From Tritrichomonas musculus (taxonomy: Eukaryota > Parabasalia > Tritrichomonadida > Tritrichomonadidae), in NCBI GenBank assembly GCA_039105265.1, contig JAPFFF010000067.1, positions 186,001-250,000 of the forward strand: a stretch of DNA of 64,000 nt, read 5' to 3'. Under the pieces are notes generated by a model. It was given only the letters and a program-made list of their open reading frames with translations. It was not told the origin of the DNA and ran no database searches. The translations under genes and the position numbers were made by a program. Below, one piece after another: positions 41,552 to 51,953 of the stretch (positions are counted from its first letter, which is position 1; each line of letters starts with the position of its first letter).

Positions 41552-44500
41552 ATGACTGCAATCATAACAAAACAAAATGCATTTGATAAAGCATTTATTA
41601 GTGGATACAATGCAGGTGGAAATGGAGAATTTGATAATATTCATGTTAAACAAGATGCTATAATTGAAGATAATCTTATTGTTAAAAATAATAATATCAT
41701 TGATATATTATCACAAACATCACAAATATTAGATGACCACGATAATAGAATAACAATACTAGAAAATAAACCTGATTCACAGAGTAATTTAGAATATGTA
41801 GATGGCTTTGATGAATTCATAATAGATGTTAAAACATTATCTAAAAAAGAAACAAATGAATGTAATATATTGGAAATCGCAGTTGATTTACCAGAAACGT
41901 ATTCAGGAAATGTATTCGCAATTACTACATCTTTGGGTTCAGGAGTGATATCATTTGCAAATAATAAATTTACTAATCCTCGCATAGACTATTCTGATGG
42001 ACAATATGTTGTATCTTATATTGAAAATGATGATTATGCAAGATTATATATGAGTAAAGATATTTTAAGCGATCCATTTGACCTATTCACTAAAGGATTC
42101 ATAAGAATAACATTTATTGCTCCAATTAAACAGACTATAAATAAAAAATACAACAAAATAATAAACTTTAAATGTAATACTATAGATGCAGATAATTGTT
42201 TTAAATTATTTAGGTCTCCATTACCAGATTTCTATGAAATAAAGTCCATATCACAAGATGACAATTATTATATTGCTTATTGGGGCTACGATGAAGGAAC
42301 AGAAGAATTTAACACACTTATTGATGGACAAACATTTGAATTCAATGATGAAGTATTTGGCACAACATTTAAGCTTACAAAGAAAGGAGATACGTGGATT
42401 GGAAACAATTATTGTGTACATATTCCAGAATCATTAAAGTTAATACAAAATAGCGATAATGAAGCTAGAATAACAATAGCCAAAAATGATGCTAATAAAT
42501 TTACTTTATCACATCTTGTTAAATTCCATTCAAACCAGAACGCATTAACATTTCTCATTAATGAAGGATTATTGAAAATAAACAAAGGAAAACTAGATTA
42601 TGCAGGTGAAAATGATAAAGAATGGTGGATAGATATCGTTTGTGAGTTCGATAGTGGAGGCCAATGGGTTGGAGGTGATTATATTGCGACATTAACGCTA
42701 AATGGGAAAATATACGAAATAAAAGTTAATGTAGATGCAACAATTGATTCTCCTCATTATAAAGTAAATAGTAATAATTATTTTGAATATATTGGATATC
42801 ATCATACCGAAAAATTGATTAACAATAGGGGAATTAAACTATTTATGTCCACTAATCCAAATCTTATATTTAAAATCGCTGACGTAGAATATAATAATGA
42901 AAATACATTTGAATATCTCAATGGATGTGGTTATTATAATGTTGTTCCTAAACCTGAATCATGCACGACTCTTTTTACAAACTATAATATTCAAACATCT
43001 GGTGTGGTAATTGGGGAAAACATTGAGAGTCATATGTTTGTGTTAAATTCTTTAGGGAATACAGTTGATGTTGCCCTAAATGATATATCTCAATTACAAA
43101 ATTATTGTAAACAATTAGAATCACAAATAGAAAGTATGTCAAATAAAGTTAACTGGTTTGATATTTTACAAGGTATTGTTGATATTGGTACCATGTTAAT
43201 AGGATTCGGTCCAGGATTAATGCGAATAGGTGCTGCAGGAATAGAATCATTAAGTAGACTCTCTTTTGCTAAATCAACTGTGAAAGAAATAGAATATGTT
43301 GATGAAATAATACATGATGTTGACGTTTTATCACCTGGCGTTATTGAGAAACAACTAGATTTTGCATCAGAGACAACAATAATTGGCTCAGATAATAATT
43401 GCTATAAATACTACTTATTTGACTTTCCTAAGAAAGACTCTGCCACAGGCAGCGAGTTAAAAAGTGAATCTAAAATAGATGTATCATTTATAGTTGATTC
43501 AGAAGGAGAAGTGATTAGTATTAACAATTATGATGTAGATTCTGATGGAAATATTGTTGCGGTAAATTCTGTTATCGCTTGTAATTTAATATATGAATAT
43601 CCCTATTTAATGGTATTTTCTAAAAATAAGCCATCAAATGTTTCTTATAAATATATCCCTAAATCGAAGTCAAATATGTTAGAATTAGGAGAAACATTAA
43701 CGAATAATCAATTATTATCAGCAGCTGCGACAAAAAAATTAATTGAGAATCATAAGCAAAATATTCTAAGTGAAATCCCTACTGTTGATTTATCAAATTA
43801 TGCATTAAAAACAGAGATTCCAGAAATAATTGATAAAAAAATTACTTTCAATCAAGAATTAGAATTATATTATGATGAAGGTAATAGTATTAATACTCTT
43901 TCGGTTCTTTATACTAATGCAAGCCAATATTTAGAAAAATGGAAAAAATATGGAATGTTATTTGATGGATATGATAAAACTGATGAAAATATTAAATATC
44001 AAGGAATATTCACTATATCAAGTATTAATAATGATGATTATATTTTAAATAATGGCGTTCAAAATATAACATTAACATTAGAAATGAGTTCAAGTTGTGG
44101 AGTTGTTTATGATTTTGATAACCAACATAGAATCAATGTAATAAGTTGTTATATTGCAAATGAAGATTATGATGAAACAAACAAAAACTGTGTTGTTAAT
44201 CTTGCATTTCTCCAAGATAAATATGCTTTAAAATCTGATATACCTGAACCTGTTGATTTGACTAAATATGTAGAGAAAACTGATGATGGTTCATTAACAA
44301 TTAATACAAATAATAATAGAGTTTCTACGCTTAATTTACAAAATAAAACTGATATTGATATTATGTTAGGGGATGAGACAGAAAATTATATGAAGATTAG
44401 ATATAGAAAAATATTAAAAATGTTATTCTTGTATTACAAAAATGTTGAACTTTTTAAAATATCTGCTAATGATGATGTTAGCCAAAGCTATATTCTTATA

Positions 44501-45496
44501 AATAGTTTATTGGAATTAAATAATGAATTGTACATTAATAGAAATAATAATGCTACTTTAGCTGAAATGTTTTCAAATGCTAATATTGCATCAATAAAAT
44601 TTGGTACAAATTTATCTAATTTATGTGAAGTAATTCAAGAATTAACTAACGATAAACCAACAACAAGTATAAGAATAAATGATAGCAATATATTATCATT
44701 AATTAAAGATTCAACAAATAAAATCAAAGTTAATGCTGATTTATATAAAAATGATGATAAATATTTAACGGAATCAGAATGTGATACTAAATATATAGCA
44801 AAAAATAGTTTATTAGAAATTAATTCTATAGGAATTAATATAGCTAAATTATATAGTTCTATTGGTGCTAATATGTTTACTTCAGTTAGTTTTGGATATA
44901 ATGATACTTATAATACTGATTTTGAATATAAATCTGGAAAAATTGCTGATTCAGGTGAATTGCATATATATGTTGATGGTTATAAATTTCAATCATTTAG
45001 CATGTTTGGTACTGCAAGAAATACTAAAATTGACTCTAATCTTTTAGTTAACGGTACAATAACATCAAAAGGTTCAAATACAATCACACATTATGCTCCA
45101 ATTGAAGCTGGTGAAAATATTGAAGATTACACACTTGGGAAACCTGTATTTATGTCTGGTCATGTGTATAAAAATGTTAATGGTTCATTTGTGAGTTCTA
45201 CTGCAACAGATTCAGTTGATTGCATTAGTAGTGTTAAAATAAATGGTTCATGGAAAGAGTATATTGGTGTAATCACTAGTATTGATAAAGAAAAAAATAA
45301 CATTACATTCGCTTCACACGGAGACGTTCTTTTTGATTGCGATGATGCTAATTTATATGCAATAGGTGATGTGATTCTATATGATGGAAGAATATTGGAT
45401 GAAGATTTAGGAATTACTTTAAAGATTCAACGAAGTATTGTTGGAACTGTCAGTGCAAAAATAAACGAGCATACCTTGGCTGTTTTCATGCGCTAA
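41552..45496 (+). CDS. Maverick giant fibre-like protein, 1,314 aa
   Basis: The largest gene of the element. Residues 1-75 hold a short coiled coil (ILDDHDNRITILENK) like phage tail-fibre trimer starters. Residues 85-500 are beta-rich. A second coiled coil near 515-535 (LQNYCKQLESQIESMSNKV) leads into a hydrophobic segment at about 535-570 (GTMLIGFGPGLMRIGAAGIE). Repeated fibre-type links follow (NYALKTEIPE near 748, KYALKSDIPE near 888, KYLTESECDTKYI near 1070). The last 150 residues form a compact beta-rich domain ending in HTLAVFMR. This layout resembles a receptor-binding fibre or spike. No relative is known to me by name. Confidence 0.6.
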   Translation: MTAIITKQNAFDKAFISGYNAGGNGEFDNIHVKQDAIIEDNLIVKNNNIIDILSQTSQILDDHDNRITILENKPDSQSNLEYVDGFDEFIIDVKTLSKKETNECNILEIAVDLPETYSGNVFAITTSLGSGVISFANNKFTNPRIDYSDGQYVVSYIENDDYARLYMSKDILSDPFDLFTKGFIRITFIAPIKQTINKKYNKIINFKCNTIDADNCFKLFRSPLPDFYEIKSISQDDNYYIAYWGYDEGTEEFNTLIDGQTFEFNDEVFGTTFKLTKKGDTWIGNNYCVHIPESLKLIQNSDNEARITIAKNDANKFTLSHLVKFHSNQNALTFLINEGLLKINKGKLDYAGENDKEWWIDIVCEFDSGGQWVGGDYIATLTLNGKIYEIKVNVDATIDSPHYKVNSNNYFEYIGYHHTEKLINNRGIKLFMSTNPNLIFKIADVEYNNENTFEYLNGCGYYNVVPKPESCTTLFTNYNIQTSGVVIGENIESHMFVLNSLGNTVDVALNDISQLQNYCKQLESQIESMSNKVNWFDILQGIVDIGTMLIGFGPGLMRIGAAGIESLSRLSFAKSTVKEIEYVDEIIHDVDVLSPGVIEKQLDFASETTIIGSDNNCYKYYLFDFPKKDSATGSELKSESKIDVSFIVDSEGEVISINNYDVDSDGNIVAVNSVIACNLIYEYPYLMVFSKNKPSNVSYKYIPKSKSNMLELGETLTNNQLLSAAATKKLIENHKQNILSEIPTVDLSNYALKTEIPEIIDKKITFNQELELYYDEGNSINTLSVLYTNASQYLEKWKKYGMLFDGYDKTDENIKYQGIFTISSINNDDYILNNGVQNITLTLEMSSSCGVVYDFDNQHRINVISCYIANEDYDETNKNCVVNLAFLQDKYALKSDIPEPVDLTKYVEKTDDGSLTINTNNNRVSTLNLQNKTDIDIMLGDETENYMKIRYRKILKMLFLYYKNVELFKISANDDVSQSYILINSLLELNNELYINRNNNATLAEMFSNANIASIKFGTNLSNLCEVIQELTNDKPTTSIRINDSNILSLIKDSTNKIKVNADLYKNDDKYLTESECDTKYIAKNSLLEINSIGINIAKLYSSIGANMFTSVSFGYNDTYNTDFEYKSGKIADSGELHIYVDGYKFQSFSMFGTARNTKIDSNLLVNGTITSKGSNTITHYAPIEAGENIEDYTLGKPVFMSGHVYKNVNGSFVSSTATDSVDCISSVKINGSWKEYIGVITSIDKEKNNITFASHGDVLFDCDDANLYAIGDVILYDGRILDEDLGITLKIQRSIVGTVSAKINEHTLAVFMR

Positions 45497-45499
45497 ATC

Positions 45500-46000
45500 T
45501 TAAATAGCTAATTTTAGTGAGATGCCATATTTGATAAACTGTGAGTAAACATCATTATAAGCATATTTCATATCTTCAGTTTTATTGTTTTTCGTTATGA
45601 GAATCTTTGAGATATATATTAATTTATCGCTACTACAACATGAATTACATGCTATATCTTCATTTAATACTAATTCTACTTTATCAGCATCTGTCAATAA
45701 TTTTATCATATTCATTAATGATGTAGTATTGCAAACTAAATATGAATTGACTTTTAATGGATTATCTTCATAAACATTCACTAGCATTTCTAAAAATTTA
45801 TTTTTTTGTTCAAGAGTCTCCAATTGTGAATAATTCTTTAAATCCGATAATGAATTGCTTCTGCTGAGTGTCTTAGAGGCATCTATTTGTGGAACATTAG
45901 GATAGGTTATTTTGATATTAGTATTTTGTTCTTGCGATATAGTCGTATTATTCTTGCTTTTCGCTTCTGATGATAATATGCGAGCTTGTCGTAAAGTCAT
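45500..46000 (-). CDS. Maverick protein of unknown function, 166 aa
   Basis: Convergent with the fibre-like gene, three bases apart. The first 70 residues are polar and probably disordered (SEAKSKNNTTISQEQN). The rest is folded, with a cysteine cluster (CNSCCSSDKLIYIS). No family is recognised. The next small gene lies 7 bases upstream on the same strand, so the two may be co-transcribed. Confidence 0.6.
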   Translation of the reverse strand: MTLRQARILSSEAKSKNNTTISQEQNTNIKITYPNVPQIDASKTLSRSNSLSDLKNYSQLETLEQKNKFLEMLVNVYEDNPLKVNSYLVCNTTSLMNMIKLLTDADKVELVLNEDIACNSCCSSDKLIYISKILITKNNKTEDMKYAYNDVYSQFIKYGISLKLAI

Positions 46001-46007
46001 TTTTGTA

Positions 46008-46250
46008 TTATAAATAAAGATTGTTTACTGCTTTATTTAACAAATTTCTGACCTTCATATTATATTCATATTTGCGTTGAATCTTATTACGTTTTGCTAT
46101 TTTTTTTGGGTCAGTTGGCATAGGTTCCTTTAATATTTTTCGATAATATTGAAGACGTGATTTGATTTGTTTAAGTGTTGATGATGCAAATGTTTTTCTT
46201 TCGTGCCATTGTTTAAGAGGTGGTAGTGTGAGGCAATCTTGCTGGCTCAT
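46008..46250 (-). CDS. Maverick small basic protein, 80 aa
   Basis: A very basic, helical protein (KQWHERKTFASSTLKQIKSR, KKIAKRNKIQRKYEYNMKVR). Charge and size suit nucleic-acid binding, for example a core or packaging protein. It diverges from the integrase gene, whose ATG is only 17 bases away, so regulation may be shared. Confidence 0.6.
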   Translation of the reverse strand: MSQQDCLTLPPLKQWHERKTFASSTLKQIKSRLQYYRKILKEPMPTDPKKIAKRNKIQRKYEYNMKVRNLLNKAVNNLYL

Positions 46251-46267
46251 TTAATACTAAATAAAAA

Positions 46268-48031
46268 ATGAATACTAGTAATTTACTTTATAATAACACG
46301 GATAAAATAATAAATGCTATAATAAATGAAAAGAGATACAAAGATGATATAGCAGATATTGAAGGAAATAATGATTTTATCTTTATTTACAATACAGTTA
46401 GAAAATGGATATGTAGAGAAATACATGACGCATTAACTGAAGATTTTCATTATAAGCATGATACTTGGGATTATAGAAATATTACATATTATTATGACAA
46501 AATATTTACAGAAAATGATAATATACAAATAAGGAATTTTATATCAATTAACTACAAAGAAATTCATGAAAAATTACTTGATAGTATAGCATATCAGAGG
46601 CATAAAAACTATATGAATACATATCAAAAGTGTAAAAATAGATTATTCGAAAAACTGAATAACAAACAAAAATATACTATAAGTCAAGCACGTTCATTGT
46701 TATCAGAAAATAATAAACTTCCAATAACTGAAGATGATTTTAGAAGATTATATGATATATTTGTTGAAGAATGGAATAAAAGACAAGAATCTGAGACACC
46801 ACAAAGACACATATTAAGGAACACATTCAATGATTCGCGTAGCGAACTTGCTTTTAGCAATAAACTAAATGATTTTGTCGTATTTAATCATGAAAGATTA
46901 TTAAATAAAGATGAATTCGCTAGAGTTAGTCAAAATTGGGGACAAACATCATTATCATTAGATGAATGGTATGATAGATATGTTAACAAATTTTATTATC
47001 AGCCAACAACACATACTACCTATACTATTCCAGAAGAGCAAAATTATATTGGATTTAAATCAGCTAATAAGGTTAGAGCATTACAAAGAATATTTCCTGG
47101 TAAGAAGGTTAATATATATGAACATACATCATATTTCCCATTAAAATCAAATAAAAAGTATCAATTGCATAAAGTATCATCGAGATATTCATATATTATT
47201 GATTTGATGTTTGTAGATAAACTGTGTTATCTTGTTATGATAAACGTTAACACAAGATATTTATATGTTGAATTAGTGAACCAAATTTTGTTTGACAATG
47301 ACTCAGAAAATAGTGAGAAAAGACAACGCTTTGCTAAATATGAAAAATCAGCTGATAACTATTTAAAGACACTCGATAAAATAATAAAATCAGGTGTTAT
47401 CATTAAGCATTTAACATTTGATGGAGAAGGTTCGTTTAACTCGAGAAAGGCACAAAATTATTATAATTCTCATGGTATTCATTGGAGAACTGCACCAAGA
47501 ATGAAAATGGGTAATTATCCAGATTTTATGAAACGTGAGCAGAAACAAACAAAAACGGACCCTATGCATAGTTCATTAGGGTTGATTGATAGAGTTATTA
47601 GAACATTAAGAGATATGGCTTATAACATGAGAGTAGGAATTATTACACCATCTATTATGAATGAATTAGTGAGACAATATAATAATGCACCACATAAAAC
47701 ATTATCTAAATATGCTGGTAAAAGTGTTAGTCCAAAACAAGTAAATGATGATAAAGAACTTGAATCATATATTGTTATGAATATATGCAAAGAGAACTAT
47801 AATATTATGATGAGTGATGGATTTTATTTAAATAAAGGTATGAGTGTTAAACTGTATAATGAAAAGGATGGAATGATGAAAAGAAGGACAAATGTGCAAC
47901 CAGGTAAATATAAAGTTATTGGGTTTGCTAATGGATTATATAGAGTTGTTGATGACAGCAAAGCTGGCTCCGATAAAATCGGCGAAAAAAATAATATTCA
48001 ATCAATACCTAGATTTAAACTGGATACTTAA
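46268..48031 (+). CDS. Maverick integrase (retroviral-type, rve)
   Basis: A 587-residue protein with an rve-type catalytic core at about 300-460. Motifs include YSYIIDLMFVDKLCYLVMIN, then HLTFDGEGSFNS, then SSLGLIDRVIRTLRDMAYN and the following helix with NNAPHKTLSKYAG. A C-terminal SH3/chromo-like tail (VQPGKYKVIGFANGLYRVVD) is also typical. The N-terminal 290 residues are helical. It joins the element's ends to target DNA, producing the short duplication seen at 34632 and 51949. Its 3' end overlaps the convergent polymerase gene by 17 bases. Confidence 0.9.
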   Translation: MNTSNLLYNNTDKIINAIINEKRYKDDIADIEGNNDFIFIYNTVRKWICREIHDALTEDFHYKHDTWDYRNITYYYDKIFTENDNIQIRNFISINYKEIHEKLLDSIAYQRHKNYMNTYQKCKNRLFEKLNNKQKYTISQARSLLSENNKLPITEDDFRRLYDIFVEEWNKRQESETPQRHILRNTFNDSRSELAFSNKLNDFVVFNHERLLNKDEFARVSQNWGQTSLSLDEWYDRYVNKFYYQPTTHTTYTIPEEQNYIGFKSANKVRALQRIFPGKKVNIYEHTSYFPLKSNKKYQLHKVSSRYSYIIDLMFVDKLCYLVMINVNTRYLYVELVNQILFDNDSENSEKRQRFAKYEKSADNYLKTLDKIIKSGVIIKHLTFDGEGSFNSRKAQNYYNSHGIHWRTAPRMKMGNYPDFMKREQKQTKTDPMHSSLGLIDRVIRTLRDMAYNMRVGIITPSIMNELVRQYNNAPHKTLSKYAGKSVSPKQVNDDKELESYIVMNICKENYNIMMSDGFYLNKGMSVKLYNEKDGMMKRRTNVQPGKYKVIGFANGLYRVVDDSKAGSDKIGEKNNIQSIPRFKLDT

Positions 48032-51000
48032 AATATTCATCTATACAGCCACTTTCATATTCAGTTTTTATACATCTTTCGAATTTTTTTCTAGTGGATA
48101 CTGTCATATTTTTGTTCATATCGAAACATGGTTGACCTTTTGTTAAATCAAATGTTATAGAGTTTCCATTAAATAACGTTTCATATAATTTCATAACATC
48201 TCCATTAAAATCTTCATTATATTTGTATTTAATAGAATTTTGTGTAAGTCCTTTGCCTCTAATAACATAATCGATATCACCAGTAGAATCTGTTATTTTA
48301 TGAACATACATCTTTTTCATTAAAAAGAATGCTTCAATTGATTCAGGCATTTCTGGATGATTGTTAATAGATGGGAAATCACAATGGAATTGACCAAGAT
48401 TTTTACCTATGAGTTCTCTATTGTATTTTTTATTGAATTCTTTTTGTAATAGCTTTAAATCATTAGATTCAATCATAAATGAATCTGTATCTTGGTAATA
48501 AATGTGGCATCCTATATCAAAAGCTAAACACATTACTTCATTCATAATTCTCTTAGACATAGACAAAACTTGAATACCTAACAATGAAAAATTAAAATGT
48601 TTATCTATTTGTTTTAGAGTCTTAACAGCATGAATATTAGAGTTGTTCAATTGAATATCTTCAACTATTTTATTATAATTCTTCTGCCAAAATTTATCTA
48701 ATTCATCTCCTTCACGTAAATATTTATAATCTTTTTCAACTGGTTTCTCTATTGTTTTACCATAACATGAATTCATAATAAGTTTATAGAGATTTTGTAA
48801 TGGATTATTTTGCTTTTTATATTCAAGTCTTTTATAGAAAATATCACTGATGCAATCTCTTATTCTATAATCTTTTTTACCATCCCAATAGTATCCACGT
48901 AAAATGTTAAACTCTATCTTTTGAAACTCTATGTAATCCTCTAATGTGATATTATCAACAATCATTTTAATGGTTTGTCCTCCGGGTAGATAGTCATTGT
49001 TGCAGTTTAAGCCGTTTATCTTTTGAACAATCAATGGAAAAGCATAATGTTTATTTATTTTTGTTATCTCAATTTCTACAATATATGCGGATTGTTTAGA
49101 AAGAAATTCTAGGTTTAATTGTTCTGGTTGAATCACTTTAGGTTTTCCTTCAACTGTATATAATCTTTTCATTGCAGATGGATATAAACTAACTGCATCA
49201 AAATCACAGAGATTCTTTTTTGTGTGAGAAGCATTATTGCTTCCCAGGTTGGTTCCACCAACGTGCCATTTTTTATTGTAAGCAGTCATGCATCTACCAC
49301 CATATATTGCTTTTGAACAGAAATGCCTAACATGTCCACCTAATTTATAAAGATTTCCATTAGGATAATATACTTTTTGGTTAAACACTTCATTTGCAAG
49401 AGATGATATACTAATAAATTTATAAAGGTTAATATTAAAATTTTCTTTAAATCCTTCACGCAATTTTTCAAATCCAATTCTCAAAATATTAACATCTTGT
49501 TGGCAATAGAATTCAGCATATTTGTACATATCAAAAGTGTTATCACTTAAGCGGCATCCTTCAATCTTATCGATATTAGAGTTAAATAAAGTGTAATCTT
49601 CATCTGTCCACTGTTTATCTTCATTTAAGCCTGCTTCACTTATTGTACCGATATTTGTTTTTAGTCTTTCTAGTGTATAATATTTATATGGAAATATCTC
49701 TTTTTGTATTCCTTCTATATTAAACATAGATGGTAATTGTGATAATTTGCATGATAATATTGGTAATGAATCTCTAAGATGAATCGTTTTTGTAATTCTC
49801 TTTTGACGAACAATTGATGTGTATTTTATATCTGCCATCATAGTTTTTGAACCTTTTATGATAGATTTACATAAGCCAAAGTTCGCTAACATTCTAATAT
49901 CATACGCTAAATTATGGAAATATACAACTGATTCATCATCTAGATAATCTAATAATTGTTTATTACAATCTTCACCTTTAAAACATTTTTTATATTTTCC
50001 ATTTGCACTATGTACGACACACATATAAGGCTTGTGAACACTTGTACTAACATCTGCTTCAAAATCTGCATACCAATAACTTTTTTCTCCATCTTTTTTA
50101 TTAATCTTTTTCTTAGGTTGTTCTATTAATTTTGTGCATTGTTCATCATTATAATCAAGGTCAATAAGGTCAATATTACTGTCTACATCTTTATAGAATA
50201 TCGTGTTTAAAACCTTATATTGTCCAAACGTAATAGGAACAAAATAATTGTTCTTCATTAATACTCTCACTAAGTCAGAAGAGTTAATAAAATATCTTGC
50301 GTTTCTCCAGTGGGAGCTATTGTATTCTTTATTGTATTTGTCCTCTGTGCACTCACTTAAATGATTAATATAATATGTACTAAAAGGTGTTTTCTCTTCG
50401 AGGAAATAATGTTTATTGTATATATTCATTGTATGTGTTCTATTTGGTTCAGCATTCTCTATACCTAAATAATGTTTTTCTTTGTTATTTTTAGTAGATT
50501 TAACAGAGCGTTTTTTATTTATTCCATTTGCATCTTCATCTATGAATGATAATTTAATATGCAGTTTGAACTCCATACATAATTCATTTAGTGATTTTTG
50601 TGAGAGATATCGTGTGTTAATTCTTAATCGCATTTTATTTAGTGTAGCATCGTCATAACATCCAGTTTGTTGTAAAGCATAAATAAAACAACAATCATCT
50701 AATTCTTTTCTTTGTTTACCTTTTTTGTTTACTAGAGATGTGAATATTTGTAATTTTTTAAGATATTTTTTAACATTTAACGGGCAATTCTTATTTACTA
50801 AATATTGAAAGAAACTACCACCAACATCGCTGTAAACTTTTTTTACAGAGGCCTCACTTTGTGAGTCGTTTTTAGCTTTAATACCTTTAAATTTATTAAA
50901 TTTGACAGCACTAAATAGACTCCATTCTGGTATCTTTTCTGCACCTTTTTCATAAAAATATTCTGGCACAACATTCTCAATATCAAATATAAAGTGATTT

Positions 51001-51536
51001 TCGGTAAGATTATTCATTAATTGTTTATATACTTCTGGAGTCAATCGTTTTGAATGCCACTCCCCATTAACTTTGAAAGCTATTTTATATTTCTCAGATA
51101 TTGATAAAGCATCAATATGTTCTTCAAAGAATTTCTTTAATTTTGGCAATAATAATTTTCGTCCGTCATTATCTAATCTTTCAAAATCAATATACCAATT
51201 TGTGGGAGAATCTTCTAATTTTTCCATAATTCTATTTGTTATTTCAAACTGTGTTTTATCCTCCGTTTTTATTATTTTTTTGGGCTCTTCTTTAGGCTCT
51301 GCTGTGGGCTCTTCTTTAGGTTTTTCTTTATCACGTTTACCTTTGAAATACCAATAGATAGCATCATAATTATCCATATCACCATCATAACCTTCTTGTT
51401 GAGCAAAATCTATTATATCTCTTATACAATCTTCTTTAGATATCCAATAATAATCAAAATCATGTTCTAATTTTTCATTAATTATTAATTCAAATAATTC
51501 GTATAATTTTTGGTTTTCAATTTCTATAAGTTTCAT
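48015..51536 (-). CDS. Maverick protein-primed DNA polymerase B
   Basis: 1,173 residues with the full family B order. Exonuclease motifs are WYADFEADVS (about 488), YFHNLAYDIRMLANFG and YCQQDVNILRIGFEKL. Polymerase motif A is CDFDAVSLYPSAM (about 779), motif B is LYKLIMNSCYGKTI (about 920) and motif C is YYQDTDSFM (about 1015), followed by KKMYVHKI. The motif spacing fits protein-primed polymerases of Polintons, which copy linear DNA from terminal repeats. The N-terminal 450 residues include a proline/glutamate-rich linker (EEPTAEPKEEPKK) and could hold the terminal-protein function. Confidence 0.93.
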   Translation of the reverse strand: MKLIEIENQKLYELFELIINEKLEHDFDYYWISKEDCIRDIIDFAQQEGYDGDMDNYDAIYWYFKGKRDKEKPKEEPTAEPKEEPKKIIKTEDKTQFEITNRIMEKLEDSPTNWYIDFERLDNDGRKLLLPKLKKFFEEHIDALSISEKYKIAFKVNGEWHSKRLTPEVYKQLMNNLTENHFIFDIENVVPEYFYEKGAEKIPEWSLFSAVKFNKFKGIKAKNDSQSEASVKKVYSDVGGSFFQYLVNKNCPLNVKKYLKKLQIFTSLVNKKGKQRKELDDCCFIYALQQTGCYDDATLNKMRLRINTRYLSQKSLNELCMEFKLHIKLSFIDEDANGINKKRSVKSTKNNKEKHYLGIENAEPNRTHTMNIYNKHYFLEEKTPFSTYYINHLSECTEDKYNKEYNSSHWRNARYFINSSDLVRVLMKNNYFVPITFGQYKVLNTIFYKDVDSNIDLIDLDYNDEQCTKLIEQPKKKINKKDGEKSYWYADFEADVSTSVHKPYMCVVHSANGKYKKCFKGEDCNKQLLDYLDDESVVYFHNLAYDIRMLANFGLCKSIIKGSKTMMADIKYTSIVRQKRITKTIHLRDSLPILSCKLSQLPSMFNIEGIQKEIFPYKYYTLERLKTNIGTISEAGLNEDKQWTDEDYTLFNSNIDKIEGCRLSDNTFDMYKYAEFYCQQDVNILRIGFEKLREGFKENFNINLYKFISISSLANEVFNQKVYYPNGNLYKLGGHVRHFCSKAIYGGRCMTAYNKKWHVGGTNLGSNNASHTKKNLCDFDAVSLYPSAMKRLYTVEGKPKVIQPEQLNLEFLSKQSAYIVEIEITKINKHYAFPLIVQKINGLNCNNDYLPGGQTIKMIVDNITLEDYIEFQKIEFNILRGYYWDGKKDYRIRDCISDIFYKRLEYKKQNNPLQNLYKLIMNSCYGKTIEKPVEKDYKYLREGDELDKFWQKNYNKIVEDIQLNNSNIHAVKTLKQIDKHFNFSLLGIQVLSMSKRIMNEVMCLAFDIGCHIYYQDTDSFMIESNDLKLLQKEFNKKYNRELIGKNLGQFHCDFPSINNHPEMPESIEAFFLMKKMYVHKITDSTGDIDYVIRGKGLTQNSIKYKYNEDFNGDVMKLYETLFNGNSITFDLTKGQPCFDMNKNMTVSTRKKFERCIKTEYESGCIDEYFKYPV

Positions 51537-51588
51537 TTTTTAAAAAGAATAAAAAATTATTAAATATAAAATTATTTATACCTGATAT

Positions 51589-51948
51589 TATTTTTTATAT
51601 CACATATCATATTACAAAATTTTTTTAAAATTTTATTTTCAATATTTTTAAAAAGTATAAATATATTAAAATTTTATTGAAAATTTTAGTTTTTCATATC
51701 ACAAGTCAGGTATAAAGATATCACTTTTGAGACTACTAACATATACTTTTAATGTGAAAATAAAGGTTTTTATGCGCAATATAGGGTCTCGTATAACAAA
51801 TCAAAAACTGAAGACAGTTATGGACCGCATTGATGACCTATATTTATGGTGGTCGGTTCGAAGCTCGTCAAGAGCGGAGAACCGAGAAAGGGGGGAAGCG
51901 AAGCGTTTTAAGACCCCCGGTCTTAAATCACCCCTTTTGTACACTACT
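51589..51948 (-). repeat. Maverick right terminal inverted repeat
   Basis: Reverse complement of the left terminal repeat at 34637-34996. The outer 243 bp (51706-51948) are identical. A frame open through this repeat continues into the host Sel1 half. TCACTTTTG at 51721 is an Inr-like motif ahead of an ATG at 51772. Confidence 0.95.
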
Positions 51949-51953
51949 TCTCT
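51949..51953. repeat. Target-site duplication, right copy
   Basis: TCTCT immediately after the right tip CACTACT. It matches the left copy at 34632-34636 and restores the host phase. Confidence 0.85.

Larger units (their letters stand above)
34637..51948. mobile_element. Maverick/Polinton, 17.3 kb, looks whole
   Basis: A self-synthesising DNA transposon of the Maverick (Polinton) family, inserted in a host kinase-Sel1 gene. Its limits are set by 360 bp terminal inverted repeats starting 5'-AGTAGTG and by a TCTCT duplication on both sides. It carries 12 tightly packed genes on both strands. Recognised parts are the protein-primed DNA polymerase B, integrase, packaging ATPase and a major-capsid candidate. 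Others are penton-like, pVI-like or fibre-like candidates, and four are unknown. The outer 243 bp of the two ends are identical and the recognised genes are uninterrupted, so the copy looks whole and young. No frame-breaking damage was noticed in the recognised genes. Confidence 0.95.
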
